A DNA stretch of 64,000 bases from UBA7330 sp965243485 (GCA_965243485.1 CBDEVP010000001.1:1736001-1800000), one strand, 5' to 3'. Counted from the stretch's first letter, positions 16,853-27,314 are shown. Numbers and translations: made by a program. Notes: generated by a model not told the origin, from the letters alone.

Positions 16853-19270
16853 ATGAAAAAGACAATCAGTATTAATATTGGCGGGATCATCTTCCACATT
16901 GAAGAAGAGGGCTTTGAAAAGCTGAAGAGCTATCTCGATTCGGTCAATAAATACTTTTCCACTTTTGAGGATAGCAAAGAGATCATCTCTGATATTGAAG
17001 GCAGGATCGCCGAGATCTTCCTGAAGAAGTTGTCGGCAAGTCGCCAGACGATCAATATTGAGGATGTGAACGATTTGATCACCACTATGGGTACGACCCA
17101 GGATTTTGATGCGACGCTCGAAGCGGAAGAAGTACAGAAAGAGGAGACGCCAAAAGCCAGGACCGCTCCCACGGGTGAGAAAGGTAAGACCACAAAAAGG
17201 CTCTATCGTGATACCAGAAGAAGGATTCTCGGAGGCGTTTCGGCCGGTATTGCCCACTATTTTGGCATCGATCCGCTATGGATACGGTTGCTCTTCATCG
17301 CGCTCTTTATCAATGTCTTCTTTACCGGGATCTCCGGGGTTACGCTGCTGGCATACATCATTCTTTGGATCGTATTGCCTTCCAACAGTGAACTTGAAGA
17401 GGACACCAGGATCAAGAAGCTTTTCAGGAATCCCGACTCACGCGTATTGGGGGGTGTAGCCGGCGGGATTGCCTCCTATTTTGGCATTGATGTATCTGTG
17501 GTAAGGCTGATCTTTGTGTTGTCGATCTTTCTGGGGGGTGCGGGTATCCTGATCTACATTATCCTATGGATCATTACTCCTGAAGCACGGACCATCACCG
17601 AGAAGGTGCAGATGGAGGGTGAGCCTGTTACCTTACGGACCATCGAAGACACCGTAAAGAAGAACCTCCGGGTAAAGGAAGGAGAAGAAGGACCGCTTGT
17701 AAAGATCCTTTTATTCCCGTTCAGGTTGATTGCCCTGGTGCTGAATGCCCTGGCCAAGATCCTTGGTCCACTGATGAAATTTTTGGTGGATGCCATCAGG
17801 ATCCTGTTTGGAGCAATCCTCAGCCTCAACGGACTTTTCTTTATGATCGTTTTCACCGGACTGTTGCTGACAATCTATGGCATCGGAGGCATGGCCAACC
17901 TATACCAGATGGGTGAGATCCCGGTGGACCTGATCAGGTATTCATTAGACCCGCTGGTGATCTTCAGCGTGTGGGGGTTCAATGTGATCACAGCATTAGG
18001 ATTTTTTCTTATCGGGCTCTCAATTATCCTTAAACGGAAAGTTGTGAATGCCTACGTTGGCTGGTCGTTATTTGCCTTGTGGATTGTATCCATAGTATTG
18101 ATATCCTTTTCACTCCCAGGATACATCAGCGAATTCAGATCCAGCAGCAGTCATAAGGAAGAAGTCATATTTCCGGTGGTGGAAGATGAGATCCCGGTGC
18201 TGAAACTCAGTGGAGAGCCTTCCTATGGCCCCAATCTGGTCGAGCTGAGACTGAGAAGTCATGCCGACAGTGTTTACAAACTGGTTCTGGACATTGAAAG
18301 CCGGGGATCAAGCAGAGATGCATCCATTGAAAATGCCAGAAGTGTAGATTACAAAGTTGTGAAAGAAGGAGGGGAGATCCTTTTCGATCCGAAGCCGGTA
18401 TTTCCTGAGGGAACAAAATTCAGGTTTCAGCATGTGAGTGCTACACTTTTTATTCCTGAGGGACAATCTTTCAGGATGGACAGGGGGCTTTCCCGGATCT
18501 TGAAAAGCACCCTGACCCCCGCCGGATACCGGTCGTCTCAGATGGAAGATAATGACTGGGCCTTCGATGGATCCGGGCTGCAGTGTCTCACCTGTCCGGT
18601 AGATGAAAGCACCATGTCCGATGATGAACCAGTGGATTATGGAGATCAACTTTCCTATCCTTTTGAAGGGTTCAACGAAGTCAAGGTGGCTTCCCTGATG
18701 GATATTGACATCAGAAAAGGAACCGAATATAAGGTGACTGTCTACGGGGATGACGATGACCTTGATGATGTCTACCTCAACCAGGTTGGCGATGCCCTGG
18801 AGATAAAATTCAAAGAGGATGCCTGGGAATGGTGGAATGATGATCACCGGGAAGTCAAAGTACGGATTTTTATGCCGGAGTTGGAATACCTTGAGCTGGT
18901 AGGTAAATGCGTAGGTGACGTACGTGGCTTCGATAGAAATGAAATGAGCGTTAATCTGGTCGGAGCCTCAGAGCTAACGCTGAATGGTAAAATCAATAGA
19001 CTGGATGTTACGATGGCGGGAGCTTCTGAAATGGATCTGCGGGGATCCGGAGATGAGTTGAATGTAGAGATCATCGGTGCATCAAAGCTTCATGCGTTTG
19101 ATTATGTTGTGAAGAAAGCTTCCCTTGAGGTCGTCGGTGCATCTCAGGCACAGGTGAATGTGCAGGAAAACCTGGATATTGAAGCTGCAGGGATGAGTAA
19201 GGTAAGGTATCGGGGTGATGCTAAAGTTTCAATTGATGAGGCCGGTATGAGCAGCGTGGAGAAGGATTAG
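16853..19270 (+). CDS. PspC-domain protein with C-terminal GIN (DUF2807) adhesin-like domain
   Basis: 805 residues. The N-terminus (1-90) is a conserved cytoplasmic region seen in front of Bacteroidota PspC proteins. Two PspC domains follow (RRRILGGVSAGIAHYFGID and DSRVLGGVAGGIASYFGID, each ending in hydrophobic helices), then three to four further transmembrane segments (about 285-425). A C-terminal putative-auto-transporter GIN domain (about 600-805) shows the repeating GASEL/GASEM/GASKL beta-helix pattern. It presumably senses or responds to envelope state. It lies in one operon with the PadR regulator, 36 bases after a second, doubtful 58-codon frame. Confidence 0.9.
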   Translation: MKKTISINIGGIIFHIEEEGFEKLKSYLDSVNKYFSTFEDSKEIISDIEGRIAEIFLKKLSASRQTINIEDVNDLITTMGTTQDFDATLEAEEVQKEETPKARTAPTGEKGKTTKRLYRDTRRRILGGVSAGIAHYFGIDPLWIRLLFIALFINVFFTGISGVTLLAYIILWIVLPSNSELEEDTRIKKLFRNPDSRVLGGVAGGIASYFGIDVSVVRLIFVLSIFLGGAGILIYIILWIITPEARTITEKVQMEGEPVTLRTIEDTVKKNLRVKEGEEGPLVKILLFPFRLIALVLNALAKILGPLMKFLVDAIRILFGAILSLNGLFFMIVFTGLLLTIYGIGGMANLYQMGEIPVDLIRYSLDPLVIFSVWGFNVITALGFFLIGLSIILKRKVVNAYVGWSLFALWIVSIVLISFSLPGYISEFRSSSSHKEEVIFPVVEDEIPVLKLSGEPSYGPNLVELRLRSHADSVYKLVLDIESRGSSRDASIENARSVDYKVVKEGGEILFDPKPVFPEGTKFRFQHVSATLFIPEGQSFRMDRGLSRILKSTLTPAGYRSSQMEDNDWAFDGSGLQCLTCPVDESTMSDDEPVDYGDQLSYPFEGFNEVKVASLMDIDIRKGTEYKVTVYGDDDDLDDVYLNQVGDALEIKFKEDAWEWWNDDHREVKVRIFMPELEYLELVGKCVGDVRGFDRNEMSVNLVGASELTLNGKINRLDVTMAGASEMDLRGSGDELNVEIIGASKLHAFDYVVKKASLEVVGASQAQVNVQENLDIEAAGMSKVRYRGDAKVSIDEAGMSSVEKD

Positions 19271-19335
19271 TCATCAGCAACTAACAATTTGGAGTTGTGG
19301 TTCGTTATTGAATAAATATCAATAAATACCTGACC

Positions 19336-20070
19336 ATGAAATCCATCTTGTTGCTTCTTATCCTTATCCCATTCTTTGGAAACAGCCAGGACCTTCTCGA
19401 TACGGAGAATGGTCAGGTGAAGATCAATCCCGTACTACATGGAACGCTGGTTCTTGAATACAATGGCAAAACCATCTATGTGGATCCTTACGGCGGGTCT
19501 GAGGTCTTTGCTTCATTTGCAGCCCCCGACCTGATCCTGATCACGGATATTCATGGGGATCACCTGAACAAAGAAACCTTAAAGACCCTGAATACAGAAA
19601 ACAGTGCATTTGTCGTTCCTCAGGCAGTTCGCGACCAGATTGCTGATGACTATGGTCCTAAAGTCACTACTTTGGACAATGGATCACAACTGGTCTGGGA
19701 GGGAATTACTATCGAGGCTATCCCGATGTATAACCTTCCTGAAACCGATGATTCACGACACCCCAAAGGCCGGGGGAACGGCTATGTGCTGACTATGGGT
19801 GGTAAAAAGCTTTATATCTCCGGCGATACGGAAGATATTCGCGAGATGCGGGACCTCAAAGGCATTGATGTGGCTTTTGTCTGCATGAATTTGCCCTACA
19901 CCATGGATGTGAACCAGGCGGCATCAGCTGTGCTGGACTTCAAGCCTAAAGTAGTATACCCATATCACTATCGTGGCCAGGGAGGTCTAAGCGATGTGGA
20001 TCAGTTCAAAAAGCTGGTCAACAACAATGACAGCAATATTGAAGTCAGATTGCGTACCTGGTATCCTTGA
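19336..20070 (+). CDS. Metallo-beta-lactamase-fold hydrolase, exported
   Basis: 244 residues: a short signal peptide (MKSILLLLILIPFFGNSQ) and then a beta-lactamase-fold domain of the UlaG-like group. The zinc motif appears as LITDIHGDHLNKET (HxxDH-like, here HGDH), followed by GNGYVLTMGGKKLYISGDTED (GDTE aspartate) and VVYPYHYRGQGG (late histidine). The substrate is unknown; homologues include lactonases and generic Zn-dependent hydrolases. It is a single gene with no clear operon partner, 65 bases after pspC. Confidence 0.88.
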   Translation: MKSILLLLILIPFFGNSQDLLDTENGQVKINPVLHGTLVLEYNGKTIYVDPYGGSEVFASFAAPDLILITDIHGDHLNKETLKTLNTENSAFVVPQAVRDQIADDYGPKVTTLDNGSQLVWEGITIEAIPMYNLPETDDSRHPKGRGNGYVLTMGGKKLYISGDTEDIREMRDLKGIDVAFVCMNLPYTMDVNQAASAVLDFKPKVVYPYHYRGQGGLSDVDQFKKLVNNNDSNIEVRLRTWYP

Positions 20071-20149
20071 TTTTGAGGAATAGTTATCAGCAAACTTCTC
20101 TTTGGTTAATGTCCTCAAGAACCATAAGTGCCAACGCAGAGTCCTCCAG

Positions 20150-20290
20150 GTCCTAGCAGAGTCTCCGCCAGGGACTCTGCGCGGCTATGAAGCTGATAAT
20201 TTGTAACTATCCCCTTATCCATGGCCTGTCCCCCGACAGGCCACCAGGTCCTCACAGAGTCCTCTACGAAAGACTCTGCTATAAATCGAG
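20150..20290. repeat. Cluster of palindromes of the GCAGAGTC family
   Basis: The gap between the hydrolase and leuA holds three stem-loops: GCAGAGTC/GACTCTGC at 20156-20163 and 20173-20180; GGCCTGTC/GACAGGCC at 20223-20230 and 20235-20242; CAGAGTC/GACTCTG at 20255-20261 and 20272-20278. The first arm pair recurs at 49597-49622 and 50031-50056. They may serve as a terminator region for the two convergent genes, but the recurrence marks them as a dispersed repeat. Confidence 0.6.
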
Positions 20291-20293
20291 GAT

Positions 20294-21814
20294 TTAAGCG
20301 CTGATCGCAAGCCTTCTTTTCAGTGAAGCCACCTTGTTGATGGCATCGATGTAAGCTTTCACAGAAGCGATGATCACGTCTTTGTGCACACCGAATCCCA
20401 AATAGAGCTGACCTTCGTATTCTATCCGCATGTGGACCTTACCCTGATCGGTTCTGTCGCCGATAGACTGGACCAAAAACTCATCGAGGTTCATCTTCTC
20501 ATCAATCACCTGGTCGATGGCGTTCAGTGCTGCTTCCAGTGAGCCACCTCCTGTGGCACTCCCGGTCTGCAATTCACCATTCACCTTTAGCTTCACAGTA
20601 GCTTTGGTCCCTTTCGACTGACTGCTGACGATTTCCACATCCTCCAGCTCTACCCCAGCTTCCGGCATCTTGCCTTCTACCAGTACGATCAGGTCATTGT
20701 CTGTAAAGTCTTTCTTCTCATCAGCAAGCTTCAAGAATCCCTGATACACCTCTTCCACACGTTCGTTAGGAAGTGCATACCCTAATCTTTCAAGGTGATA
20801 TTTCAGTGCAGCTTTTCCACTCCTCGCGGTGAGAATGATCGAAGATTGCGGAATGCCAATATCCGTTGGATCCAGGATCTCGTAGTTTTCCCTGTTTTTG
20901 ATCATCCCGTCCTGGTGAATGCCCGAAGAGTGAGCAAATGCATTCCTGCCCACAATCGCTTTGTTAGGCTGGACCGGCATATTCATCATTTTGCTCACCA
21001 GCAGGCTGAGTGCGTAAATATGCTGGCTGTTTATGTTCGTGTGAAGACCCAGGTTTTTGTGGGTTTTCAGGATCATGGTAATTTCTTCCAGGGAGGTATT
21101 TCCCGCTCTTTCTCCGATGCCATTGATCGTGACTTCTACCTGACGGGCGCCATTGATCACTCCGGCTGCAGTATTGGCCGTGGCAAGACCCAGGTCGTTG
21201 TGGCAGTGGCAGGAAAGGATCGCCTTGTCGACACCTTTGACATTTTCTTTTAGATACCTGATCTTGGCGCCATATTCCTCCGGTAGACAATAGCCAGTTG
21301 TATCCGGAATATTCACCACCGTAGCTCCGGCTTTGATGACAGCCTCTACCATGCGCGCGAGGTACTCATTTTCGGTCCGGCCCGCATCTTCACAGTAAAA
21401 CTCCACGTCTTCCACATATTTCTTGGCATATTTAGTGGCAGCAATGGCCCGCTCCAGAATCTTCTCGCGGTCACTTTTGAACTTTAGCTTGATGTGGTAA
21501 TCGGAGCTGCCGATCCCGGTATGGATCCTTTTTCTCTTGGCAAACTTAAGCGCATCCGCCGCAAAATCAATGTCTTTTTCCACAGCCCTGGTGAGCGCAC
21601 AGATCACCGGCTCGCTCACCGCTTTGGAGATCTCTATCACCGAATTGAAATCCATAGGGCTGGAGATAGGAAAACCAGCCTCGATGATGTCCACACCAAG
21701 CACCTCAAGCTCTTTGGCAATCTCAATTTTTTCCGGAGTGGATAACTGGCAACCCGGGACCTGCTCGCCATCCCTCAGGGTTGTATCGAAAACGTGTACT
21801 TTGTTGTTGTCCAT
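20294..21814 (-). CDS. leuA: 2-isopropylmalate synthase
   Basis: About 506 residues, catalysing the first committed step of leucine synthesis (acetyl-CoA plus 2-oxoisovalerate). The catalytic DRE-TIM barrel begins with VFDTTLRDGEQVPG, and the metal-binding HCHNDLGLA block and GIGERAGN are present. The C-terminal regulatory domain (about 380-506, VKLKVNGELQTGSATGGGSLEAALNAID) corresponds to the leucine-binding domain. Start ATG 21814 (MDNNKVHVFDTTLRDGEQ) fits homologues; an in-frame upstream ATG adds ten residues without support. It is divergent from the gene at 22045, with about 230 bases between for promoters. Confidence 0.93.
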   Translation of the reverse strand: MDNNKVHVFDTTLRDGEQVPGCQLSTPEKIEIAKELEVLGVDIIEAGFPISSPMDFNSVIEISKAVSEPVICALTRAVEKDIDFAADALKFAKRKRIHTGIGSSDYHIKLKFKSDREKILERAIAATKYAKKYVEDVEFYCEDAGRTENEYLARMVEAVIKAGATVVNIPDTTGYCLPEEYGAKIRYLKENVKGVDKAILSCHCHNDLGLATANTAAGVINGARQVEVTINGIGERAGNTSLEEITMILKTHKNLGLHTNINSQHIYALSLLVSKMMNMPVQPNKAIVGRNAFAHSSGIHQDGMIKNRENYEILDPTDIGIPQSSIILTARSGKAALKYHLERLGYALPNERVEEVYQGFLKLADEKKDFTDNDLIVLVEGKMPEAGVELEDVEIVSSQSKGTKATVKLKVNGELQTGSATGGGSLEAALNAIDQVIDEKMNLDEFLVQSIGDRTDQGKVHMRIEYEGQLYLGFGVHKDVIIASVKAYIDAINKVASLKRRLAISA

Positions 21815-22044
21815 TGGTTGTATCGTCTTTGTTGCGGGATTCAAATTTCAGGATGCAACCCCGTGATTCATTGTTTTCAGTGATCTGTACTGCAAAAGAA
21901 TGTTATCTAAATATTAAATGTAGAAGTTGGGGGGATGATTCGAAAACCTAAATCAAAAATAATTATGAATTCTAAATCAGTAGTATGGGATCAAAAATGT
22001 CGTATATTTTGTATATTGGTTAAATAATATGAAATAAAAATACG

Positions 22045-23589
22045 ATGGCTAAGGAGCACTCCGATCATCTTTACACCCTCATCAAGTCACTGAGCAAGAG
22101 TGAAAAGCGATATTTCAAGCTAAAAAATAGCCGGAATCAGGAGGATACCAAGTTCCTCAAACTATTTGAAGCCATTGACAATACCGTGGAATTTGACGAG
22201 AAGCTGCTGATCAGGGAGAACCCCTGGATCAATGCTACACAATTCAGTAATTTAAAGGCCCATCTCTACGGGAAGCTACTGCAAAGTCTGAAGGAATATT
22301 CGGTCACTACCAACGAGGACATTGCGATCAGGGATCAGATTGACCACATTCAGCTGCTATATGACCGCAGTTTATATCAGCAAAGCATGATGCTGGTGCA
22401 AAAGGTTAAAAAGTCGATCCGAAAGGTAGACAACCTGGAGTTGCAGCTGGAGGTACTGAAATGGGAGAAGAACCTGTTGCCCTATTCCCTGGGGAAGCAC
22501 AGTCTGAGCCGGATGCGGCAGATCATTGAGGAAACCAACCGGGTGAACGAACACATTTCGCGGATCAACCTGCTCATGAACCTGTCGGTGGAGCTGAACA
22601 CCATCTATCTGAAGCATGGTTATGTTCGGAGCGAGGAGAACTACCACGAGGTGACAGATCTGTTTGACCAGCGCCTGCCTGCCTGGGATGAAAACACCCT
22701 GTCGTTCCGGGAGAAACTGCTTTGGTATGAGATCCATCAGGGCTACTACAGTTTCATCCAGGATTTTGAACCCATGTATGATTATGCAAGGAAATGGGTG
22801 GGCTTGTTTGAGGAAATTCCTTCCTCATCGTACTATTTTGAAATGTATATCCGGGGCCTCAACCAGCTGCTGAATGCACAGGCACGGCTTTCGAAATACA
22901 GGGAATTTACGACCACTCACCGGGTGCTCCGATCGCTGGCCTCCCACCGCATGATCCGCATGAATGAGAACCTGCAGATTCGCTTGTTCAAGTACAACTA
23001 CGCCCACCAGTTCAATGAATATTTCCTTGTCGGTGATTTTGCCAAGGGCGTGGCGCTTTTCAGGAGGATCTCCCACCAGATGGACCAGTACATCGCCCTG
23101 CTGGATATGCACTCTCAGCTGATCATGTTTTACAAGATCGCCTGCTTGTTTTTCGGCAATGGTGACTACAGCGACGCGCTCGTCTGGCTCAACCGGATCA
23201 TCAACTATGAAGACCGAAACATCCGCGAGGACATCCATTCCTTCACCAGGATACTGAACCTGATCACGCACTATGAGCTGGGCAACCGCGATGTGATCGA
23301 ATATTATCTGCGGTCAACCTACCGGTTTTTGCGTAAGAAAGAGGATCTTCACAGTTTTCAGTATCACATCCTTGATTTTATCAAAAACCTGAGCCGCGAC
23401 ATTACCGAGCCCGAACTGATCGACCGGTTCAAGGAGCTCAGGGAAGATCTGCTCCCTTTGACCGAGAGCAAGTTTGAGAAGCGGGCCTTTGTCTATTTCG
23501 ACATCATCGCCTGGCTGGAGAGCAAGATCAATAAAAAGACTGTGGAAGAGGTGATCAAAGAACGGGTACAGGAGCCTGTGTTGGAATAG
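22045..23589 (+). CDS. Conserved helical protein of unknown function
   Basis: 514 residues, almost entirely alpha-helical and rich in aromatic and charged residues, with no signal peptide. The N-terminus (HLYTLIKSLSKSEKRYFKLKNSRNQEDTKFLKLF) is a pattern I have seen at the start of long Bacteroidota proteins of unknown function. The body resembles degenerate TPR-like helical hairpins, so it may be a scaffold or interaction protein. It stands alone, divergent from leuA. No catalytic motif is visible. Confidence 0.75.
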   Translation: MAKEHSDHLYTLIKSLSKSEKRYFKLKNSRNQEDTKFLKLFEAIDNTVEFDEKLLIRENPWINATQFSNLKAHLYGKLLQSLKEYSVTTNEDIAIRDQIDHIQLLYDRSLYQQSMMLVQKVKKSIRKVDNLELQLEVLKWEKNLLPYSLGKHSLSRMRQIIEETNRVNEHISRINLLMNLSVELNTIYLKHGYVRSEENYHEVTDLFDQRLPAWDENTLSFREKLLWYEIHQGYYSFIQDFEPMYDYARKWVGLFEEIPSSSYYFEMYIRGLNQLLNAQARLSKYREFTTTHRVLRSLASHRMIRMNENLQIRLFKYNYAHQFNEYFLVGDFAKGVALFRRISHQMDQYIALLDMHSQLIMFYKIACLFFGNGDYSDALVWLNRIINYEDRNIREDIHSFTRILNLITHYELGNRDVIEYYLRSTYRFLRKKEDLHSFQYHILDFIKNLSRDITEPELIDRFKELREDLLPLTESKFEKRAFVYFDIIAWLESKINKKTVEEVIKERVQEPVLE

Positions 23590-23665
23590 CTTCTGCGAGC
23601 CCTGGAATGACTTTTCTGGTCTAGGTCAAAAATTTCCCAATTATCGCGTATTGCGATTTGCGATA

Positions 23666-24217
23666 TTAACACTCCTCACTTATCGATCTAAGAATCCGCA
23701 TATCGATCTCCATGTGAAATTTCCTACGAACATTTTCCAATTGTACCTGACCATCCAGAGAAATTATAAATGAATCAGGCATTTTGAGATAGTCTTCGTT
23801 ATAGCAGCCAAAGTCTGGATCATCACAACAGGTGTTGGGTGTAAATGAGTGCACATCCACAGTTGTTTCCTCTTTTACAATTAAGTACTTATCAAAAAAG
23901 TCATCCGGCCTCCTGACATTTAATGAAGATTTCGTTGTATCAAGCAGAAGAGTCACATTGGTTTGGTAAAAAGAAAGCTCTACATTACCCCCATGGTTGC
24001 CAATAAAGTAATCGATCTTTAAAGTATCGGTCAAGCTGTCAATCCTAATATGAGGGGCTACCCGTTCTTTAAAGGTGAACACCCCTTCAATTTCAAATTG
24101 AGTGTTTTCTACGCTATTACAGGATTTTAACACCTGTGCATGCTGATTGAACAAGCCACAGTAACACGAAGTCAAACCTGCCAGGATCAATAAAAACATG
24201 AGTTGATGCCAGTTCAT
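23666..24217 (-). CDS. Hypothetical lipoprotein
   Basis: 183 residues with a lipoprotein-type signal (MNWHQLMFLLILAGLTSC, cysteine at 18). The mature part is beta-rich with several cysteines (NTCCDDPDFGCYN), suggesting disulfides in the periplasm or at the surface. I recognise no domain. It converges with the gene ending at 23589 and is divergent from the lipoprotein gene at 24483. Confidence 0.6.
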   Translation of the reverse strand: MNWHQLMFLLILAGLTSCYCGLFNQHAQVLKSCNSVENTQFEIEGVFTFKERVAPHIRIDSLTDTLKIDYFIGNHGGNVELSFYQTNVTLLLDTTKSSLNVRRPDDFFDKYLIVKEETTVDVHSFTPNTCCDDPDFGCYNEDYLKMPDSFIISLDGQVQLENVRRKFHMEIDMRILRSISEEC

Positions 24218-24482
24218 GCAATGAAAGACACTGGAAGTGTTGGAGTTGGTTGGATAGGATTGATTTAAGAATCGAGGATTTTACGAATATCTGTGGTGAA
24301 AAGGCAAAAAAATTACCATTTGTCAACCGAATCTTCAGCGTAGGTTGATCATTATAAAGCAGGTGCCTATCCGTCATAAAAGAATTTGAGAGGAGGGAAG
24401 AAAACTTATTGTTGGCAAACAAAGGTGACTCAATGGATTATAGGTATTATATTGAATAGTGAATTCGCTTACTTATTCTATT

Positions 24483-25172
24483 ATGTTCACCAAATCAATT
24501 AGCAATCTATTCATTATCCTTTTGCTCCTTTCGGGATGCAATGATTCTGAGGAGCCATCATATTCCGAAGCATTTATCGACCTTGCGACAGTCAGTATAT
24601 TTTTTGACCTGCCGGAGATCCCTGCTGACAACTACGCCAGTATTCGCCAATTTGGTGCAAATTTCAGAGTATTAGACAGCCATCCCAGTCATGGGTACTA
24701 CACGTATACCATCACCTCCTATGATGAATTGCCATCCTCCTGTGAATTTACTGTAGACATTGACGGAGATACTTTTGTTTATACAGTAACCGGAAGAGTT
24801 GAAAGATCAGGGACCAAGCTGCCAGAGAATTTTCAAAAGGATCCGGGATTGTGGGAGGAATACCTGGATTTCGAAGTACTTGTCAGCGGTTCATTTAAAG
24901 ATGCCAGTCTAAATGATTTTCCTGTGGAGAATGCGATTCTTAAGATTTCAAATTCAAAAATGGTGGATCTATTTGATTTATCCTCCGATACTTTTTTCCG
25001 ATTGAATGACAGTACCACTGCTTTTAATAAAAAGACTAATCCGGAGTATCGTCCTGAGTTCTATCTAGTGAGCCGGCCAGAATTGGAAATAGTGAGTGAA
25101 GGAGATGTCCTTACGCGAACAACTGTTGCCATCATCGCAGAAGACATCCATGGCACGGACTATAAGTACTAA
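24483..25172 (+). CDS. Hypothetical lipoprotein
   Basis: About 229 residues with a lipoprotein signal peptide (SNLFIILLLLSGC, followed by acidic NDSEEPS, as is usual for surface-exposed Bacteroidota lipoproteins). The rest is beta-rich without a recognisable family. ATG 24483 is preferred; a GTG eight codons earlier is the alternative. It converges with the membrane protein gene ending at 25205. Confidence 0.65.
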   Translation: MFTKSISNLFIILLLLSGCNDSEEPSYSEAFIDLATVSIFFDLPEIPADNYASIRQFGANFRVLDSHPSHGYYTYTITSYDELPSSCEFTVDIDGDTFVYTVTGRVERSGTKLPENFQKDPGLWEEYLDFEVLVSGSFKDASLNDFPVENAILKISNSKMVDLFDLSSDTFFRLNDSTTAFNKKTNPEYRPEFYLVSRPELEIVSEGDVLTRTTVAIIAEDIHGTDYKY

Positions 25173-25204
25173 TAGACTCTCCTGGGAAAGAGAAGACATG
25201 AAGA

Positions 25205-26287
25205 TCAATTCTTAGTCGTAGGAATGATCGACTTTACAGCACCTCTTGGAAGCACTATCCAATCACCTGGTGGATAGGCGGTATTCACAACGATTACTTC
25301 CTTGCTGTCAAATCGTACAATATGTCCTTGATCAATGATGGATTCACCTTCTGTTTCGGTGACAGACCAGCCATGTGATAACACTACCTGCCCTTTATCA
25401 ATGACCATTTTCACAGGAGGTACAGCACCTCCTCCCAATGTATTCGATAAAGAAGGATACAGATCAATGCTATAATAACAGACAGACAAAATAGTCATCA
25501 GTATGACAAGAGGAGTGCCGCCTTTCAGGTTGTCAAGACCAATATCAGTCTCTTTTTTTGAAACTGCCACGGCAATCGTTACGAAAATCCCAGAAGCTGC
25601 CAAAAGGGCGCTTAATGCCAGCATTCCCCACCAGGAAACGTTATCAATGAACTGAATTCCAATGATTGGGAAAACCTTTGAAATGAAAAAAAGACCCAGG
25701 AAAACCTTACCTAAATCAACGAAATGAATATTACCATAATAAAACGGCGCTATCCCTTGATCTGAGAGCAATTTATTGTTGAACCATTGATTAAATCGCT
25801 GAACAGGCGCTTTTAAAGCTATGATAAGAAATACGGAAAGGATACCCAGAATGATGTTCGTTAAAGATTCTTCCATTAAGCCGGGTACAAGCAGCATAGT
25901 CAGGTTTTTCAATACCCAAAAAATACCACAAAGAGCTCCAATGACCTTAACCAGGAAAGAAGCCAGTCCGACCGGGATAAAATGAAAAAGAAAACCGGGA
26001 TACATGATATGTGTTGGATGTCTGGTAATCTCACTCTTTACAAATCTCAAGTAGGTTATGATCAGCAAAACCAACAATGCGGGCAAGATTCCGGCCCTTA
26101 TCGCACTTTCAGTGGTAATGAATTGACCAGGAATCCCATAGCGATAATAATGCAAACCCAATGCAGGCCATCCCATAATGGCGGTAAGGATGGAACTTGC
26201 ACCTACCACCTTAAAAACCACTTCCCAAGGTATTCCTTTCGACCTGTTTTGATCATTGGTTTCTGCAGAACTGGAGAAAGCAACCAT
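25205..26287 (-). CDS. Multi-spanning membrane protein of unknown function
   Basis: 360 residues with seven to eight predicted hydrophobic helices between about residues 25 and 280 (for example GILPALLVLLIITYLRF, LTNIILGILSVFLIIALKA and WWGMLALSALLAASGIFVTI). A soluble C-terminal domain of about 75 residues (VKMVIDKGQVVLSHGWSVTETEGESII onwards) is probably extracytoplasmic or cytoplasmic and beta-rich. No transporter signature is evident. It stands alone. Confidence 0.65.
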   Translation of the reverse strand: MVAFSSSAETNDQNRSKGIPWEVVFKVVGASSILTAIMGWPALGLHYYRYGIPGQFITTESAIRAGILPALLVLLIITYLRFVKSEITRHPTHIMYPGFLFHFIPVGLASFLVKVIGALCGIFWVLKNLTMLLVPGLMEESLTNIILGILSVFLIIALKAPVQRFNQWFNNKLLSDQGIAPFYYGNIHFVDLGKVFLGLFFISKVFPIIGIQFIDNVSWWGMLALSALLAASGIFVTIAVAVSKKETDIGLDNLKGGTPLVILMTILSVCYYSIDLYPSLSNTLGGGAVPPVKMVIDKGQVVLSHGWSVTETEGESIIDQGHIVRFDSKEVIVVNTAYPPGDWIVLPRGAVKSIIPTTKN

Positions 26288-26561
26288 TGTGTATGGGAAT
26301 TTTCAATCTTTAAGGTAAATGAAGTAAATGACCAATAAAAGATTAGGACTCGTTAGTAACCCATCATTTCTGGAATGAAAACAACAATCTGACAAATCTC
26401 ATCCTCCCGGGGTGTATCGAACTACCAGCCCTGGACAAACGGGAAAAGATTCCCCCGGTACACCAGCTGAGACTTTTTACATTTGGCTACCACCTTAGGT
26501 TTATTTAGCTTTCTTTCTCTTTTTGCATTGAAGATTAGAAATCGATGACTTCCCACTGACA

Positions 26562-27314
26562 ATGAGCAGTATCAGAAATATTGATCAGGTGATTGAAGAG
26601 CTGGATAATATCATAGCCACTTCAATCGAGGATCGTAGTACGATGGGATATTTTGCTGCCCTGTACAGAAAAGTCACGTTGAAGGTGAAGGAAGGAATCG
26701 AGGCCAACAATTTTGAAGACGGTACCCGGATGGAGCAATTGGATGTAGTTTTTGCCCAACGATACATCACTGCTTTTCATGCCTACAAAAAAGGTGATCC
26801 AGTAACAGCATCCTGGAAAATCGCGTTTGATTCTGCTAAAAATAACCGATTAATCGTCCTTCAGCATTTGCTTTTAGGAATGAACGCTCACATTAATCTG
26901 GATCTTGGGATCGCTGCCGCAAACACGATGAAAGGAAAACCCATTGAAGGGCTGCATGCAGATTTCCTTAGGATCAATGAGATCCTATCAGACCTGGTGC
27001 ATGAAGTGCAGGAGGACCTGAGTAAAATATGGCCATTGCTAAAGATTCTGGTCAGACTTTTTGGCAAACTGGATGAGTTCGTGACCGATTTCAGCATGAA
27101 AATGGCCAGAGACGGGGCCTGGAAGTTTGCCATGGAACTTGCTAATTGCAATCAGAAGGAAGAAGCTGAATTCATCAAAAACCGGGATGAGAAAATCAAC
27201 CTGAAAACCGATCTGATTCTTAAACAGGGATTTTTTATCTCACTTATGTTGGGGATCATCAGATGGGGTGAGAGAGGGTCCATCCGGGCCAAAATTCAGG
27301 AGTTGAGAGACTGA
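26562..27314 (+). CDS. DUF5995 family protein
   Basis: 250 residues, cytoplasmic and all-helical. The pattern FAALYRKVTLKVKEGI... LDVVFAQRYITAFHAY... ASWKIAFDSAKNNRLIVLQHLLLGMNAHINLDLGIAAA matches DUF5995, a family of unknown function with conserved His/Asn/Asp residues in the NAHINLDLG segment that could bind a metal. The preceding 274-base gap (26288-26561) holds an imperfect stem-loop (GGTGTA/TACACC around 26411-26464) and otherwise no gene. Confidence 0.8.
   Translation: MSSIRNIDQVIEELDNIIATSIEDRSTMGYFAALYRKVTLKVKEGIEANNFEDGTRMEQLDVVFAQRYITAFHAYKKGDPVTASWKIAFDSAKNNRLIVLQHLLLGMNAHINLDLGIAAANTMKGKPIEGLHADFLRINEILSDLVHEVQEDLSKIWPLLKILVRLFGKLDEFVTDFSMKMARDGAWKFAMELANCNQKEEAEFIKNRDEKINLKTDLILKQGFFISLMLGIIRWGERGSIRAKIQELRD

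Noticed and set aside
24117..24422. 101-codon minus-strand frame overlapping the lipoprotein gene start
   Set aside because: It overlaps the better supported lipoprotein gene in another frame, with no signal, family or ribosome-binding site.
26405..26470. GGTGTA/TACACC stem with T-run, considered as a tRNA-like or terminator structure
   Set aside because: No cloverleaf or conserved T-loop, no adjacent 3' end that needs a terminator, and the arms are imperfect.
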